Shown here one piece after another: positions 8,293 to 18,087 of a stretch of 64,000 nucleotides of DNA (position 1 is its first letter; each line of letters starts with the position of its first letter). Both the position numbers and the translations under genes were made by a program. A model generated the notes under the pieces. It was not told the origin of the DNA and did not search any database. It saw only the letters and a list, made by a program, of their open reading frames with translations. The stretch comes from Burkholderiales bacterium (lineage in GTDB: Bacteria > Pseudomonadota > Gammaproteobacteria > Burkholderiales > SHXO01). The DNA lies in the NCBI GenBank assembly GCA_020854105.1, contig JADZGB010000010.1:1-64000 (forward strand), in the 5' to 3' direction.

Positions 8293-9759
8293 TCAGCCGA
8301 CGTTCACCGGCACGTAGATGCGATTCTCTCCGCGCTGGATCAGCAGGGCCAGCGGCTTGCCCGGCTGGGCCTTGTCCACCAGACCATTGAACTGCGACGC
8401 CGACTCGATCTCCTCGCCGTTGACCGCTATCACCACGTCGCCGCGCTGGATACCGGCGCGCGCCGCGGGGCCCTGCACGGAACCCACGACCACCCCACCC
8501 TTGACGTCGAGCTGGTCACGCTGCTGGGCCGTCAGGTTCTGCACGCCGATTCCCAGCTTGCCCGCGGGCGCCTCGCCGTTGCTCGCGGCGACCATGGACT
8601 TCTCCGGTTCCAGCTCTCCCACGGTGATGTTGATCTTGCGCTCGGCACCCTTGCGCCAGACCGACAGCGTCGCTTCGGTACCGGGCTTGGTCCTGGCGAC
8701 GACGACCGGCAGATCGCTGGAATCGACGATGGGCTTGCCGTTGTACTGCAGGATCACGTCGCCCGATTCCAGCCCGGCCTTCTGCGCGGGGCTGTTCTTC
8801 TCGACATTCGCGACCAGCGCTCCGTTGGGTTGCTTGAGGCCGAAGGACTTCGCCAGATCCTGGGTCAGGCCCTGGATCTGAACCCCGAGTCGCCCGCGCG
8901 TGACCTTGCCGGCGGTACGCAACTGGTTTGCCACATCCATCGCGATGTCGATCGGAATCGCGAACGACAGACCCATGTAGCCGCCGGTGCGGCTGTAGAT
9001 CTGCGAGTTGATCCCGATCACTTCACCGTTCAGGTTGAACAGTGGCCCACCGGAGTTGCCCGGGTTCACCGCGACATCGGTCTGGAGATACGGCACGTAT
9101 GTCTCTGCCGGGAGGGAGCGCCCTTTCGCGCCGACGATGCCCGCAGAGATGGTGTTCTCGAAGCCGAACGGCGATCCGATCGCGGCCACCCACTCGCCGA
9201 CCTGCACGCTGTCGACGTTGCCGATCTTCACCGCCGGAAGATCGGCGGCATCGATCTTGAGCAGCGCCACGTCGGTACGGCGGTCCGCCCCGATCAGCTT
9301 GGCCTTGAACTCGCGCTTGTCGGTCAATTGCACGCTGATGTCGTCGCCATTGGATACGACGTGGGCGTTGGTGAGCACGTAGCCATCGGGACTGATGATG
9401 AAGCCCGAGCCCTGCGCCTGCTGCGGCATCGCGTTCGGCGCGCCCGGCATGGGCGGCTGGAACGGGAACGGAAACGGGAACGGCGACTGCCCTTCCGGAC
9501 CTGCCTGCGGCGCCTGCGCCGGCGCCGAACGTTCCACCTGGATGTTCACCACCGCCTTGCCATGCTGCTTGACCAGCGAGGTGAAATCGGGAACCGCCAC
9601 CGCGGCACGGCCCGGCCCGGTCACGGTCGTGGTGTGCGCCGGTTCCTGGGCCTGCGCATGCACGTTGCCTGGCAATGCATCCAGGTGAGAGACGCCCCAG
9701 CCTGCTCCGAAGAAGGCCGTGGCGAGGGCGAGCGGAAGCAACTTGCGCTTCAAGTTCAT
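8293..9759 (-). CDS. degP: Periplasmic serine protease/chaperone, DegP/HtrA (Do) family
   Basis: The 488-residue product degrades or refolds misfolded envelope proteins. It has an N-terminal signal peptide, a trypsin-like domain with triad H133 (TNAHVV), D163 (RRTDVALLK) and S236 (GNSGGP), and two PDZ domains (about 270-365 and 390-485). The loop before the protease carries a PFPFPFPF tract encoded by a short tandem GGAACG-type repeat. Of two in-frame ATGs, the one at 9759 is chosen: the AGGAG abuts the first ATG directly but sits 6 bases from the second. It is the MucD-like form found widely in Proteobacteria. Confidence 0.93.
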   Translation of the reverse strand: MNLKRKLLPLALATAFFGAGWGVSHLDALPGNVHAQAQEPAHTTTVTGPGRAAVAVPDFTSLVKQHGKAVVNIQVERSAPAQAPQAGPEGQSPFPFPFPFQPPMPGAPNAMPQQAQGSGFIISPDGYVLTNAHVVSNGDDISVQLTDKREFKAKLIGADRRTDVALLKIDAADLPAVKIGNVDSVQVGEWVAAIGSPFGFENTISAGIVGAKGRSLPAETYVPYLQTDVAVNPGNSGGPLFNLNGEVIGINSQIYSRTGGYMGLSFAIPIDIAMDVANQLRTAGKVTRGRLGVQIQGLTQDLAKSFGLKQPNGALVANVEKNSPAQKAGLESGDVILQYNGKPIVDSSDLPVVVARTKPGTEATLSVWRKGAERKINITVGELEPEKSMVAASNGEAPAGKLGIGVQNLTAQQRDQLDVKGGVVVGSVQGPAARAGIQRGDVVIAVNGEEIESASQFNGLVDKAQPGKPLALLIQRGENRIYVPVNVG

Positions 9760-9934
9760 CAGCATCTCCTAGGTTTCGTGGGCGAGCGACGAAGGTCGCC
9801 GCCGTAGGTCGCGGATCGCCAGTTCGGCGTGGCGCCGCGACCCGGTGGACTGGGTGTGGGCCGGATGGCTCCCCAGCCAGTGCAAGTCGCCGGACTTGCT
9901 CGCCCTTACCGCCTAACAGACAGTGCGTCCCGCG

Positions 9935-11875
9935 CTAGGTTCCAACGACACCGCCATCGCGGCGGCGGATAGCGAGCGTTGCCGAGCGTGGACGCCCACC
10001 GTCCGGCCAGGTGCTCAGGGCACCTGGGCGTGTCGGATCCCCGCGCTCGCCCGGGGTCTCTCCGGGGTGCTGGACGTTGACGAACAACGTCCGGCCATCG
10101 GGTGTTCCGGTCGCACCCGTGATCTCACAGCCGCGCGGACCCGTAAGGAAACGCCGGATCACACCGGTTGCCGGATCGGCACACAGCATCTGGTTGTTGC
10201 CCAGGTTGGCGTACGCGCCCTTGTTCAGGGTGCCGGGTGCAACATCGGTCTGGATCCACAGCCTGCCCCCGGCATCGATCCACAGGCCGTCGGGACTCCC
10301 GAACGCATCCCCCCTGATGTTGCCGCGCCTGTCCTCCTCCGGGTGGGTCGGGTCGCCGCACAGGACGAACACTTCCCACCGGAAGTGCCTGCCCGCCGCA
10401 TCCCCGCCCGCTTCACGCCAGCGCACGACATGCCCATAGACGTTGTCCGCGCGCGGATTGGACGCGTCCACCGGCGGGTTGGCGCTGGCCAGGCGCGTGC
10501 TGCCATCGGCTTGGTTCACCGACGGCGGCTGGGCGCCACGCCGGTTGTTGTTGCTGAGCGCACAGTAGACTTCGCCGCGCTGGGGATGGACCGCGAGCCA
10601 CTCGGGCCGGTCCATCATGGTGGCGCCTGCCCGATCCGCCGCCAGCCGCGCGTGGATCAGGACCTCCGCCTGCGTGGCGAAGCCATTCTCGGCCGTCAGT
10701 CCGTTGCGCCCGTGCGTCAGTTCCAGCCACTCGCCAGCCCCGCCGGCATCGAACCTCGCCACGTACAGGGTGCCGTGATCGAGCAGATCGCGCGCGGCTC
10801 GGGGCCGGCGCGGATCCCACGGATCACGCGAGACGAACTTGTAGACGTACTCGTTGCGCTGGTCGTCACCGCTGTAGATGACCACGCGCCCGTCGGGCGC
10901 CAAGGCATGGACCGCAGCTTCGTGGCTGAAACGGCCCAGTGCCGTGCGCTTGACCGGTACGGACTCGGGATCGAACGGATCGATCTCCACTACCCAGCCG
11001 AACCTGTTGGGCTCGTTGGGATGCCGCGCGGCGTCGAAGCGTTCATCGAACTCCTCCCAGCGATAGCCGCCGCGCGCGCCGATCCCGTAGCGGCGTTGCG
11101 CCGCGGTCGGCTCGCCTGCGTGCCGGAAGTAGAAATGGAAGTTTTCTTCGCACGTCAGGTAGGTGCCCCACGGCGTGGCGCCACAACCGCAGTTGTTCAA
11201 CGTGCCCAGCACCCGCAGTCCCTCCGGATCGTGCGTCGTGCGCAGCCAGGGATAACCGGCCGCCGGGCCCGACATGTGCATCGGCGTGCGCGCGGTGATG
11301 CGCCGCGCGAAGCCGGACGGACGCACCACCTCCCAGCGTCCATCCAGCGCCCGCCGTACCTCGATGACCGACACCCCGTGCGCAGCCTGGCTCTTGCGCA
11401 CCTTCTCGGCGCTCCATTCGCGCATGCCCCCGGGGTGAAGCAGCCCGTCGTCCGTGTACTCGTGATTGATTGCCAGCAGTCCGCGTGCGCTGGCCTCGGC
11501 ACCGGGAAGCGGGACGTAGTGCATGCCGTCGTGGTGCATTCCGGCCTGCATTTCCTGGTCGGAGGCCGAGTTGGACACATCGGGGCGGAAGGCCGGGCCG
11601 GCAGACACGGGATCGCCCCACGCATACAGAACCTGGGCGACATAGCCGGGTGGCACGTGGACGGCATCGTCGCGGGAGACGGCAACCGGGGTGAAGCCGA
11701 TCAGGGGCGAGGCGCCAGGCTGGGCCGGTTCTGCTGATACGGGATATGGCAGGAAGGAAGTGACTGCAAGGCTCAGGCCGCCGCGCAGCAACCGCCTGCG
11801 CCGGCCATCGATCTCCAGCACCCGGGCGAGCGATGCAGCCTGTCGAGGATTCGAAACGTCGTCCGGGTCGTACAT
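9935..11875 (-). CDS. phoX: PhoX-family alkaline phosphatase (DUF839), Tat-exported
   Basis: This 646-residue protein belongs to the PhoX family, iron-calcium phosphomonoesterases that release phosphate from organic esters in the periplasm. It has a twin-arginine signal starting near residue 24 (GRRRRLLRGGLSLAVTSFL) and the family core NNCGCGATPWGTYLTCEEN with the bridging Cys. It also has FSHEAAVHALAPDGRVVIYSG, DRPEWLAVHP, and a C-terminal GSPDGLWIDAGG / LNKGAYANLGNNQM region. It is transcribed divergently from a ceramidase-like gene. No Pho box was recognised upstream, so regulation by phosphate is inference only. Confidence 0.88.
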   Translation of the reverse strand: MYDPDDVSNPRQAASLARVLEIDGRRRRLLRGGLSLAVTSFLPYPVSAEPAQPGASPLIGFTPVAVSRDDAVHVPPGYVAQVLYAWGDPVSAGPAFRPDVSNSASDQEMQAGMHHDGMHYVPLPGAEASARGLLAINHEYTDDGLLHPGGMREWSAEKVRKSQAAHGVSVIEVRRALDGRWEVVRPSGFARRITARTPMHMSGPAAGYPWLRTTHDPEGLRVLGTLNNCGCGATPWGTYLTCEENFHFYFRHAGEPTAAQRRYGIGARGGYRWEEFDERFDAARHPNEPNRFGWVVEIDPFDPESVPVKRTALGRFSHEAAVHALAPDGRVVIYSGDDQRNEYVYKFVSRDPWDPRRPRAARDLLDHGTLYVARFDAGGAGEWLELTHGRNGLTAENGFATQAEVLIHARLAADRAGATMMDRPEWLAVHPQRGEVYCALSNNNRRGAQPPSVNQADGSTRLASANPPVDASNPRADNVYGHVVRWREAGGDAAGRHFRWEVFVLCGDPTHPEEDRRGNIRGDAFGSPDGLWIDAGGRLWIQTDVAPGTLNKGAYANLGNNQMLCADPATGVIRRFLTGPRGCEITGATGTPDGRTLFVNVQHPGETPGERGDPTRPGALSTWPDGGRPRSATLAIRRRDGGVVGT

Positions 11876-12015
11876 GGTCGCTCGTGCGAGGAAAGGACAA
11901 CGCGATTATGGCCTCTATCGGGCGGCGTGCCCTTGATGGGCCTCACGACCCTGTGCAACAGTGCGATGCCACGCATGCGCGTGGACCGGAACAGGGCCTC
12001 CACGGAGATTGGGCA

Positions 12016-12672
12016 GTGCCACTTACCCAGTTCATCGATCTGTACTGCGAACGCATGGGCCGGGGCCTGTGGGGCGAGCCGGCGAACGCACTCACCAATC
12101 TGGCCTATTTCGCAGGCGCATGGGCGGCCAGGCGCCAGATCCGGAGTTCGCCCGCGCCGCTTCCTGTCTCGGTGCGGATGCTGCCGCTGTCGATCGTCCT
12201 GGTGGGCATGTTCAGCCTCGTTTTCCACACGCTGGCGACGCTCTGGGCAGCCGTCGCCGACCAGCTGTTCATCCTGCTGTTCGGATGCCTGTTTCTGTAT
12301 GCGTTCCTTCGCCACGCGGCCACGGTGCCGGCAGCGCCGGCGCTGCTCGCGGCCGTGGCGTTCGGTGTGGCGAGCTACTTCACGCCCGGAGTGCTGCCGC
12401 CCGGCTGGCTGAACCGCTCCGGCGCATATGCGCCATATCTGATCGGGCTCATCGCGATGGCCGGCTGGCTGGCCGCACGCGGGCGCATGGCAGCCAAAGG
12501 CTTCGCCGTCGCCATTGGCCTGTTCTGTGTCGCACTGGTGCTGCGCACGGGCGACCAGGCTTGGTGCGGCCGATTTCCGATCGGTACGCATTTCCTCTGG
12601 CATGTGCTGACCGGGGCCGTGCTCTCCCTGCTCAGCATCGCCCTGCTGCGCGACGTCCTGCGACCGCGTTGA
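12016..12672 (+). CDS. Ceramidase-family (CREST) membrane protein
   Basis: The product (about 218 residues) is a seven-helix membrane protein of the alkaline ceramidase/CREST hydrolase superfamily. The zinc-site pattern is visible: FIDLYCERMGRG...PANALTN near the N-terminus, SLVFHTLATLWAAVADQLFI in the middle (H and D), and GTHFLWHVLTG at the end (two H). Members hydrolyse amide bonds of lipids, but the bacterial ones are largely uncharacterised. The GTG at 12016 is favoured because ACGGAG lies 8 bases upstream and family sequences begin there. Upstream in-frame ATGs (11833, 11908) would lengthen it, and the first would overlap phoX. Confidence 0.7.
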   Translation: MPLTQFIDLYCERMGRGLWGEPANALTNLAYFAGAWAARRQIRSSPAPLPVSVRMLPLSIVLVGMFSLVFHTLATLWAAVADQLFILLFGCLFLYAFLRHAATVPAAPALLAAVAFGVASYFTPGVLPPGWLNRSGAYAPYLIGLIAMAGWLAARGRMAAKGFAVAIGLFCVALVLRTGDQAWCGRFPIGTHFLWHVLTGAVLSLLSIALLRDVLRPR

Positions 12673-12767
12673 CGCCGGCCCGCCGCGCCTCTACAGTCGC
12701 GCGCGACACCCGACGTGGCTTGGGCCGGCGAACCTCTCGCGCGGGAAAGTACCGAAAGAGACAGTGA

Positions 12768-13178
12768 ATGGGCAAGCGAGACGAGCGCCGCCCCGACATG
12801 GACATGAAGGTCAGGAAACGGGAAAAGCGCGACAGGCAGGGGGCGCCCAGACGAGGCATCGTCGACGTGCTGGCCTGTCCGCCCATCTCGCGCTTCCACT
12901 ATGAACTGGTGGTCGGAAACGGCATCGGAGAGGATGCCGTCGAGGACGCTCAGGAAGCCTTCCAGCGAGCGTGGGAAATGCGCCGCCAGAAGGCGTTCGA
13001 GGCCGCGAGCGCACATCCCGACGGCCTGGGCAGGGACTGCGACATCGCCGAGCACCGCGTAATCGGACCGTTCAGTAGCACGCCCGACTGGCGCATCGAC
13101 CTGCAGGCAGATCCGCCGGCAGCCATGACGTGGTGCTGGGTCGGTTACCAGTCGATCACCTTTTGCCGTCCCGCCTGA
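12768..13178 (+). CDS. Hypothetical protein, 136 residues
   Basis: I do not recognise this product. It begins with a very basic segment ([20 protein letters not shown]), followed by a soluble, mixed-charge region with an amphipathic helix around [20 protein letters not shown] and a Cys/Trp-containing end ([17 protein letters not shown]). Third-position GC is high, as in its neighbours, and a purine-rich GAAAGAG precedes the ATG. It lies 95 bp after the ceramidase gene and 61 bp before zwf on the same strand. It could be a real lineage-specific gene or a chance open frame. Confidence 0.5.
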   Translation: MGKRDERRPDMDMKVRKREKRDRQGAPRRGIVDVLACPPISRFHYELVVGNGIGEDAVEDAQEAFQRAWEMRRQKAFEAASAHPDGLGRDCDIAEHRVIGPFSSTPDWRIDLQADPPAAMTWCWVGYQSITFCRPA

Positions 13179-13239
13179 GGTCCCACTCCACCCGGTATGC
13201 CCGATGCGGCAGCGGGCGGCATGTACATCCGAGCCCAGC

Positions 13240-14721
13240 ATGGCCGACGACGACTCGTACCCCTGCAGCTTCGTGATCTTCGGCGCCACCGGCCACCTGG
13301 CAGGGACCAAGCTGCTCCCCGCCCTGTTCGAACTCGAGGCGGCCGGACGCCTGCCCGAAGTGACGAACTTTTTTGCCTTCGGCCGCCGTGCGTTCGACGA
13401 CGCCAGCTGGTCCGCGCACATGGAGCAGTCGCTGCGCTCCGAGCGCCCGGCGCGCTTCTCACCGAAGCTGTTCGCGAGATTCGCTGCCCGCTTCAGCTAC
13501 GTGCAAGGCGACCTACACGACGTGGATGCCTACCGCCGGCTGCTCGCCGAACTCGGCACACCCAAGACCGGCACCTGCGCCAACCAGGTGTTCTATCTGG
13601 CAATCAGCCCGAGCGATTTCGCCGCGGTGGCACATAATCTGGCCGAGGTGGGGCTGAACCGGCCGCGCGGACAGCACCGCATCGTGGTGGAGAAACCGTT
13701 CGGCGAGAACCTGGAGAGCGCCCAGGCTCTGAACCGTCTGCTGCACGAGCATTTCGACGAGAAGCAGATCTTCCGCATCGACCACTACCTCGGCAAGGAG
13801 ACGGTGCAGAACCTGGTGGTGTTCCGCTTCGCCAACCTGCTGGTGGAGCCGCTGTGGAATCGCAACTTCGTCGACCACGTGCAGATCACGGTCGCAGAGA
13901 GCACGGGCATCGGGACGCGCGCGGGCTACTACGACCGCACGGGCGCAATGCGCGACATGCTGCAGAACCATCTGATGCAGCTGCTCACTCTGGTGGCGAT
14001 GGAGCCTCCCGCCGCGCTGGAGCCCGAGTCCCTGCGCGACGAGAAAGTGAAGGTGCTGCGCTCGATCCGGCCGATCCCGCGACGCCTGCTTTCGACCCAC
14101 GCATTCCGGGCGCAGTACGCTGCCGGTTCCGTGTCGGGGAAGCCGGTTCCGGCGTATCGTGAAGAAGAGGGCGTCGAACCGGGTTCGATCACCGAGACCT
14201 ACGTGGCTGCCAGGTTCCTGATCGACAACTGGCGCTGGCGCGGCGTGCCCTTCTACCTCAGGACCGGCAAGCGCCTGCACCAGTCGCAGTCGCACGTCGC
14301 GATCCGCTTCAAGCACCCGCCCCAGCAGCTGTTCCGCGAGACGCCGCTGGAGGATACCGCGCCCAATTGGATCATCCTCGGCCTGCAGCCACGCGAGTCC
14401 ATGGGAATGGAGATCCAGGCGCGCCAACCCGGGCTGAGCCTTAACACGCGCACCATCCGCATGGACGCCAGCTACCGCGGCGAGGGCTTGCGCACGGTCG
14501 ATGCCTACGAGGCACTGCTGCTCGACATCGTGCGCGGCGATCAGACGAATTTCATCCGCTTCGACGAGGTCGAATGGGCATGGCGGGTGGTCGACCCGAT
14601 CCTGCGTGCATGGGCGCAGGAGCGCGAGCACATCCACACCTATCCAGCCGGAAGCTGGGGTCCTGCGGAGTCGAACCGCCTGTTCGAGTGGGACTACCAG
14701 GCCTGGCGCGATGACGCGTGA
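13240..14721 (+). CDS. zwf: Glucose-6-phosphate 1-dehydrogenase
   Basis: The 493-residue enzyme oxidises glucose 6-phosphate to 6-phosphogluconolactone with NAD(P)+, the entry to the pentose-phosphate and Entner-Doudoroff pathways. The catalytic motif RIDHYLGKE is at about 179-187 and [10 protein letters not shown] precedes it. The N-terminal nucleotide-binding motif reads [15 protein letters not shown] instead of the common GxxGDLAxRKLxPAL, keeping the Lys but changing the Asp and Arg. The ATG at 13240 starts just before the Rossmann fold; an upstream ATG at 13204 adds 12 residues without family similarity. No pgl, edd or gnd genes are adjacent. Confidence 0.92.
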   Translation: MADDDSYPCSFVIFGATGHLAGTKLLPALFELEAAGRLPEVTNFFAFGRRAFDDASWSAHMEQSLRSERPARFSPKLFARFAARFSYVQGDLHDVDAYRRLLAELGTPKTGTCANQVFYLAISPSDFAAVAHNLAEVGLNRPRGQHRIVVEKPFGENLESAQALNRLLHEHFDEKQIFRIDHYLGKETVQNLVVFRFANLLVEPLWNRNFVDHVQITVAESTGIGTRAGYYDRTGAMRDMLQNHLMQLLTLVAMEPPAALEPESLRDEKVKVLRSIRPIPRRLLSTHAFRAQYAAGSVSGKPVPAYREEEGVEPGSITETYVAARFLIDNWRWRGVPFYLRTGKRLHQSQSHVAIRFKHPPQQLFRETPLEDTAPNWIILGLQPRESMGMEIQARQPGLSLNTRTIRMDASYRGEGLRTVDAYEALLLDIVRGDQTNFIRFDEVEWAWRVVDPILRAWAQEREHIHTYPAGSWGPAESNRLFEWDYQAWRDDA

Positions 14722-14736
14722 GCGCCTGCCCGGCGC

Positions 14737-15411
14737 TCAGCTCGCCACGACCGGCTCGACGTAGATCTCGACGCGCCGGTTAGCCTGACGTCCGGCTTCG
14801 GTCGCATTGTTCGCGGCCGGTTCACTTTCGCCCCTGCCGGAGGTGGCGAGCCGCAGCGCATTGACGTTCCTGCCTTCGAGATAGCGGGCCACGGACAACG
14901 CACGACCTTCGGAGAGCTGCTGGTTGTAGCCGGCGCTGCCGGTGTTGTCGGTGTGTCCCACCACCGTCAGCGTCGTCTTGCCATAGCGCACGACCACGTC
15001 GGCGAGCTTGTCCATGGTGCTGTTGAATGCCGGCTTGATCTGCGTGGAGTTGACGTCGAAAGCCGTCTGATTGGTCATGGTGATGCGCACGACGTTGCCA
15101 CCCATCTTCTCGACCCGCGCGCTGCCCGCCTGGATCTCCTTCGCGAGGTTCTTCTCCAGATCCCTCTTCTGGCTGTCCATGTAGGCGCCGACTGCACCGC
15201 CGGCGATGCCACCCCCCACCGCACCGATGATCGCACCCTTGGTGCGGTTCTTCTTGTACGCCACCGCGCCGACCGCGGCACCGCCGATCGCGCCGACCAC
15301 TGCGCCGGTCTCCATGCGCGTCATGGGCCGCTTCCCGGTCGCACTGCCGTCGCTGGTGCATCCGGAGATCGCCACACTGCCTGCCACCAGTACCATCGCC
15401 CACCGCTTCAT
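14737..15411 (-). CDS. OmpA-family glycine-zipper lipoprotein (YiaD-like)
   Basis: This 224-residue outer-membrane lipoprotein has a lipobox AISGC at the end of a short signal peptide. A glycine-zipper segment follows (GAVVGAIGGAAVGAVAYKK, then a second GAIIGAVGGGIAGGAVG). It ends in a C-terminal OmpA peptidoglycan-binding domain with VVGHTDNTGSAGYNQQLSEG and NRRVEIYV. Such proteins tether the outer membrane to the cell wall. The start at 15411 has GGAG 8 bases upstream. Its stop lies 15 bp from the convergent zwf stop. Confidence 0.85.
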   Translation of the reverse strand: MKRWAMVLVAGSVAISGCTSDGSATGKRPMTRMETGAVVGAIGGAAVGAVAYKKNRTKGAIIGAVGGGIAGGAVGAYMDSQKRDLEKNLAKEIQAGSARVEKMGGNVVRITMTNQTAFDVNSTQIKPAFNSTMDKLADVVVRYGKTTLTVVGHTDNTGSAGYNQQLSEGRALSVARYLEGRNVNALRLATSGRGESEPAANNATEAGRQANRRVEIYVEPVVAS

Positions 15412-15619
15412 CCAGACACTCCATCCGAAAACAAGGTCATACACAAGAGCCGATCGGCACACCTCGCCGAAGCCCGCAAGCAATAACGGTACCGAAACGA
15501 ACCGCCCCCGGGCGTAGCGCAGGCGCCCGGTCTGGACGGGTTCGAGGCAAGGGGCGGGCGCTGCCGGAATCGGCGGCGCGCATGCTCTGCGCCGGCGGCG
15601 TTGCCGGCGCGCGAGGGCG

Positions 15620-17056
15620 TCAGGTCTTCGGCTTCCAGTCTCGTGCCAGCTGCTGTGCCTTGATCAACTGATCGGGCGAGAGCTTGGTCGCGACGAATTC
15701 GCGCTGGCGTTCGGCGGCAGTGCGCTCGTCACCCGATAGCTGGGCGGCCGCCAGGTTGCTCCACATGTGAGCGGACATCAGATCGGTCTTGCCCAGCTTG
15801 TCGTCGGACAGCAGATAGCCCAGTGCGAGCTGGGCGCGCGCGTCGCCCTGCTCGGCTGCCATCGTGTACCACTTGATGGCTTGGCTCGGATCGGCCGTCA
15901 CGCCCTCGCGTCCCTCGTAGATGTAGCCCAGGATGTACTGCGCATAGGTGCTGCCCTGTTCCGCCGGCTGCGTGTACCACTTCGCCGCCTGAGCGTAATC
16001 CTTCTGCACGCCCTGCCCGCTGAAGTACAGGCCGGCCAGGCTTTCCTGCGCCCCCACCACGCCCTGCTCGGCCGCTTTCTGGTACCACTCGGCCGCCTCG
16101 GCATGGTGGCTCTGCTGCTCGAGCAGATAGCCAAGCATGTACTGGCTCTGCGCGTCGTTCTGCGCGGCGGCCAGCTTGAACCACTTGATCGCCTCGGCCT
16201 CGCTCTTCGCCGTGCCCGAACCCTGGAAGTAGGCGTAGCCGAGCATCGGGTAGACGGACGCTTCCTGCTTTTCCGCCGCCGCCAGATACAGCTTCAGGGC
16301 CTCGGCTTCATTCTTCTCGACGCCCCGCCCCTGCGAGTACAGATAGCCGAGGGCGCTCATGGCCCGGGCATCACCCTGCTCGGCTGCCTTGCGGTACCAC
16401 CTGGCCGCCTCCTCGGCGTTCGCCTCGACGCCGCGGCCGTATTCGTACATGTAGCCCATCAGATACTGGGGATAGGCCTTGCCCGCGTCTGCCACCTTGC
16501 GGTTCCATTTCGCGGCTTCGGCGTAGTCCTGCGCAACGCCCTGGCCGAAGAAATACATGCGGCCGAGCGCTTCCTGGGCATCGGCATTGCCGCCCTCTGC
16601 GGCGATCTTGTAATAGACGGCGGCCTTGGCCGGATCTACGCTCACGCCCTTGCCGAAGTCATAGGCATAGGCGGCCAGGAAAGCCGGATACACCTTCCCC
16701 TTCTCCGCCGCCCCCGCGCACATGTTCACCGCCTGCGCCTCGTCCTTGCGAATGATGTTCTCGCCGAAAAAGTAGGCGGTACACAGCTTTTCCATGGCCT
16801 CGGGGTGGGACTGGTCAGCAGCCTTCCGGTACCAGTTCAGCGCCTCCTGGTAGTCCTGAACGGTGCCACGCCCCAGTCCGTACGCTTCCGCCAGGTGGAA
16901 CTGGGCTCGGGCGTCGCCCTGCTCGGCGGCCGGCTTGAACTGATCGAAGGCAGCGCGGAAATCCCCGCTGTTCCAGGCCTGCAGGCCCTTGTCGTAGTCG
17001 GCCCATGCGCTGCCGCAGATGCCGAGCAGCAAGGCCAGAGTAACGCGCACTCGCAT
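15620..17056 (-). CDS. Sel1-like repeat (SLR/TPR) periplasmic protein
   Basis: The 478-residue product has a signal peptide (MRVRVTLALLLGICGSAWA) followed by roughly eleven Sel1-like repeats. Each repeat has the pattern A-x(2)-WYRKAAEQG-(D/N)-A-x-A-x(3)-LG-x(2)-Y-x(2)-G-x-G-V, running almost to the C-terminus. SLR proteins act as scaffolds for protein-protein contacts, often in envelope processes; the partner is not evident here. A strong AGGAG site precedes the ATG. The 208 bp separating it from the OmpA-type gene on the same strand show no clear element. Confidence 0.85.
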   Translation of the reverse strand: MRVRVTLALLLGICGSAWADYDKGLQAWNSGDFRAAFDQFKPAAEQGDARAQFHLAEAYGLGRGTVQDYQEALNWYRKAADQSHPEAMEKLCTAYFFGENIIRKDEAQAVNMCAGAAEKGKVYPAFLAAYAYDFGKGVSVDPAKAAVYYKIAAEGGNADAQEALGRMYFFGQGVAQDYAEAAKWNRKVADAGKAYPQYLMGYMYEYGRGVEANAEEAARWYRKAAEQGDARAMSALGYLYSQGRGVEKNEAEALKLYLAAAEKQEASVYPMLGYAYFQGSGTAKSEAEAIKWFKLAAAQNDAQSQYMLGYLLEQQSHHAEAAEWYQKAAEQGVVGAQESLAGLYFSGQGVQKDYAQAAKWYTQPAEQGSTYAQYILGYIYEGREGVTADPSQAIKWYTMAAEQGDARAQLALGYLLSDDKLGKTDLMSAHMWSNLAAAQLSGDERTAAERQREFVATKLSPDQLIKAQQLARDWKPKT

Positions 17057-17197
17057 TACACTCCTCCGATGTGCGAATCTGGTTCGGAGCGGGCTGCCTC
17101 GCCGGAGTCCAACACCCGGTCTGCCCGCGGTGAGGGCCAGATGATAAACCGAATCATCCTGCGCACCCGCTCCACCGCTGTCGCCCCAGGGCGCCGC

Positions 17198-18031
17198 CTA
17201 CCTGGACGCGGCGCCCAGCCCGAACGGCTCCGCCCAGGCGAGTCCTACGAGCGTCTCGGTGCGTGGGCGATACTCGCAACCGACCCAACCCTGGTAGCCG
17301 ATCTCGTCGAGCAGTTCGAACAGGTAGGGATAGTTGATCTCCCCCACGTTGGGCTCGTGCCGGCCCGGCACTCCCGCAATCTGGACGTGTCGCAGCAGAT
17401 CGAGGTTCGCGCGCAACGTCTCCGCCAAGTGCCCCTCGAGCATCTGCATGTGATAGACGTCGAGGTGCAGGAACAGGTTCTCGCTGTTCACCTGCTCGAT
17501 CACTCGACGCGCGTGGTCGCTATGGTTGAGAAAGTAGCCGTGCATTCCCTCGGTGGTGTAGGAGGGCCCGCCCTGCACGATACCGAGGCGGCGGTTGATC
17601 GGCTCGATCACGATGCGCACGCCCAGAGGCGCGAAGAAGTCGGCAGCGTGACGAAGATTCTCGACATAGGTGCGCTCGGCCAGCGCGTAGTCGACCCCTG
17701 GTCCGATGGCCCCGGCCATCACGTGCACCAGATCGCAGTCGAGCGCCTGCGCGTAGCGGGCGGCGGGCGACAGGCTGGCGCGAAACTCCTCTTCCCTTCC
17801 CGGCACCGCGGCCAGACCGCGATCTCCCGCCGCCCAGTCGCCCATCGGCGCATCGAACAACACCATGCGCAGTCCGTGGCGATCGAGCCGTTTGCGCAAC
17901 TGCGACGGCTCGTGCTCGTAGGGAACCTGGAACTCCACGGCCCGGAATCCTGCCGCCGCAGCGGCAGCGAATCGATCGAGGAACGGAACCTCGGTGAAAA
18001 GGTAGTGCAGATTTGCGGCGAAGCGGGGCAT
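17198..18031 (-). CDS. hyi: Hydroxypyruvate isomerase family protein
   Basis: The 277-residue TIM-barrel protein belongs to the Hyi/OtnI group, which isomerises hydroxypyruvate and tartronate semialdehyde, or 2-oxo-tetronates. The start MPRFAANLHYLFTEVPFLDR is typical, as are EPINRR, LDVYHMQMLEG, HVQIAGVPGRHEPNVGEINY and WVGCEYRP (metal and substrate residues). The ATG at 18031 has AGGAA 8 bases upstream and matches family N-termini, so the longer frame is rejected. No glyoxylate carboligase or tartronate semialdehyde reductase gene is nearby, so the exact substrate is open. Confidence 0.85.
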   Translation of the reverse strand: MPRFAANLHYLFTEVPFLDRFAAAAAAGFRAVEFQVPYEHEPSQLRKRLDRHGLRMVLFDAPMGDWAAGDRGLAAVPGREEEFRASLSPAARYAQALDCDLVHVMAGAIGPGVDYALAERTYVENLRHAADFFAPLGVRIVIEPINRRLGIVQGGPSYTTEGMHGYFLNHSDHARRVIEQVNSENLFLHLDVYHMQMLEGHLAETLRANLDLLRHVQIAGVPGRHEPNVGEINYPYLFELLDEIGYQGWVGCEYRPRTETLVGLAWAEPFGLGAASR

Positions 18032-18087
18032 GCGATGATTCCTGTCGACGTAGTCTTTCATGGAAGACGCTGCAGGCGCCGCACCCG

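Noticed and set aside
9892..9909. Hairpin GCAAGTC/GACTTGC downstream of phoX
   Set aside because: Only 7 bp and no T-run on the phoX strand; not enough to call a terminator.
9923..11737. A 604-codon open frame on the + strand
   Set aside because: Antisense of phoX; no protein-like features.
11876..12015. Search for a Pho box between phoX and the ceramidase-like gene
   Set aside because: No pair of CTGTCAT-like half-sites was found, so phosphate control is not claimed as a feature.
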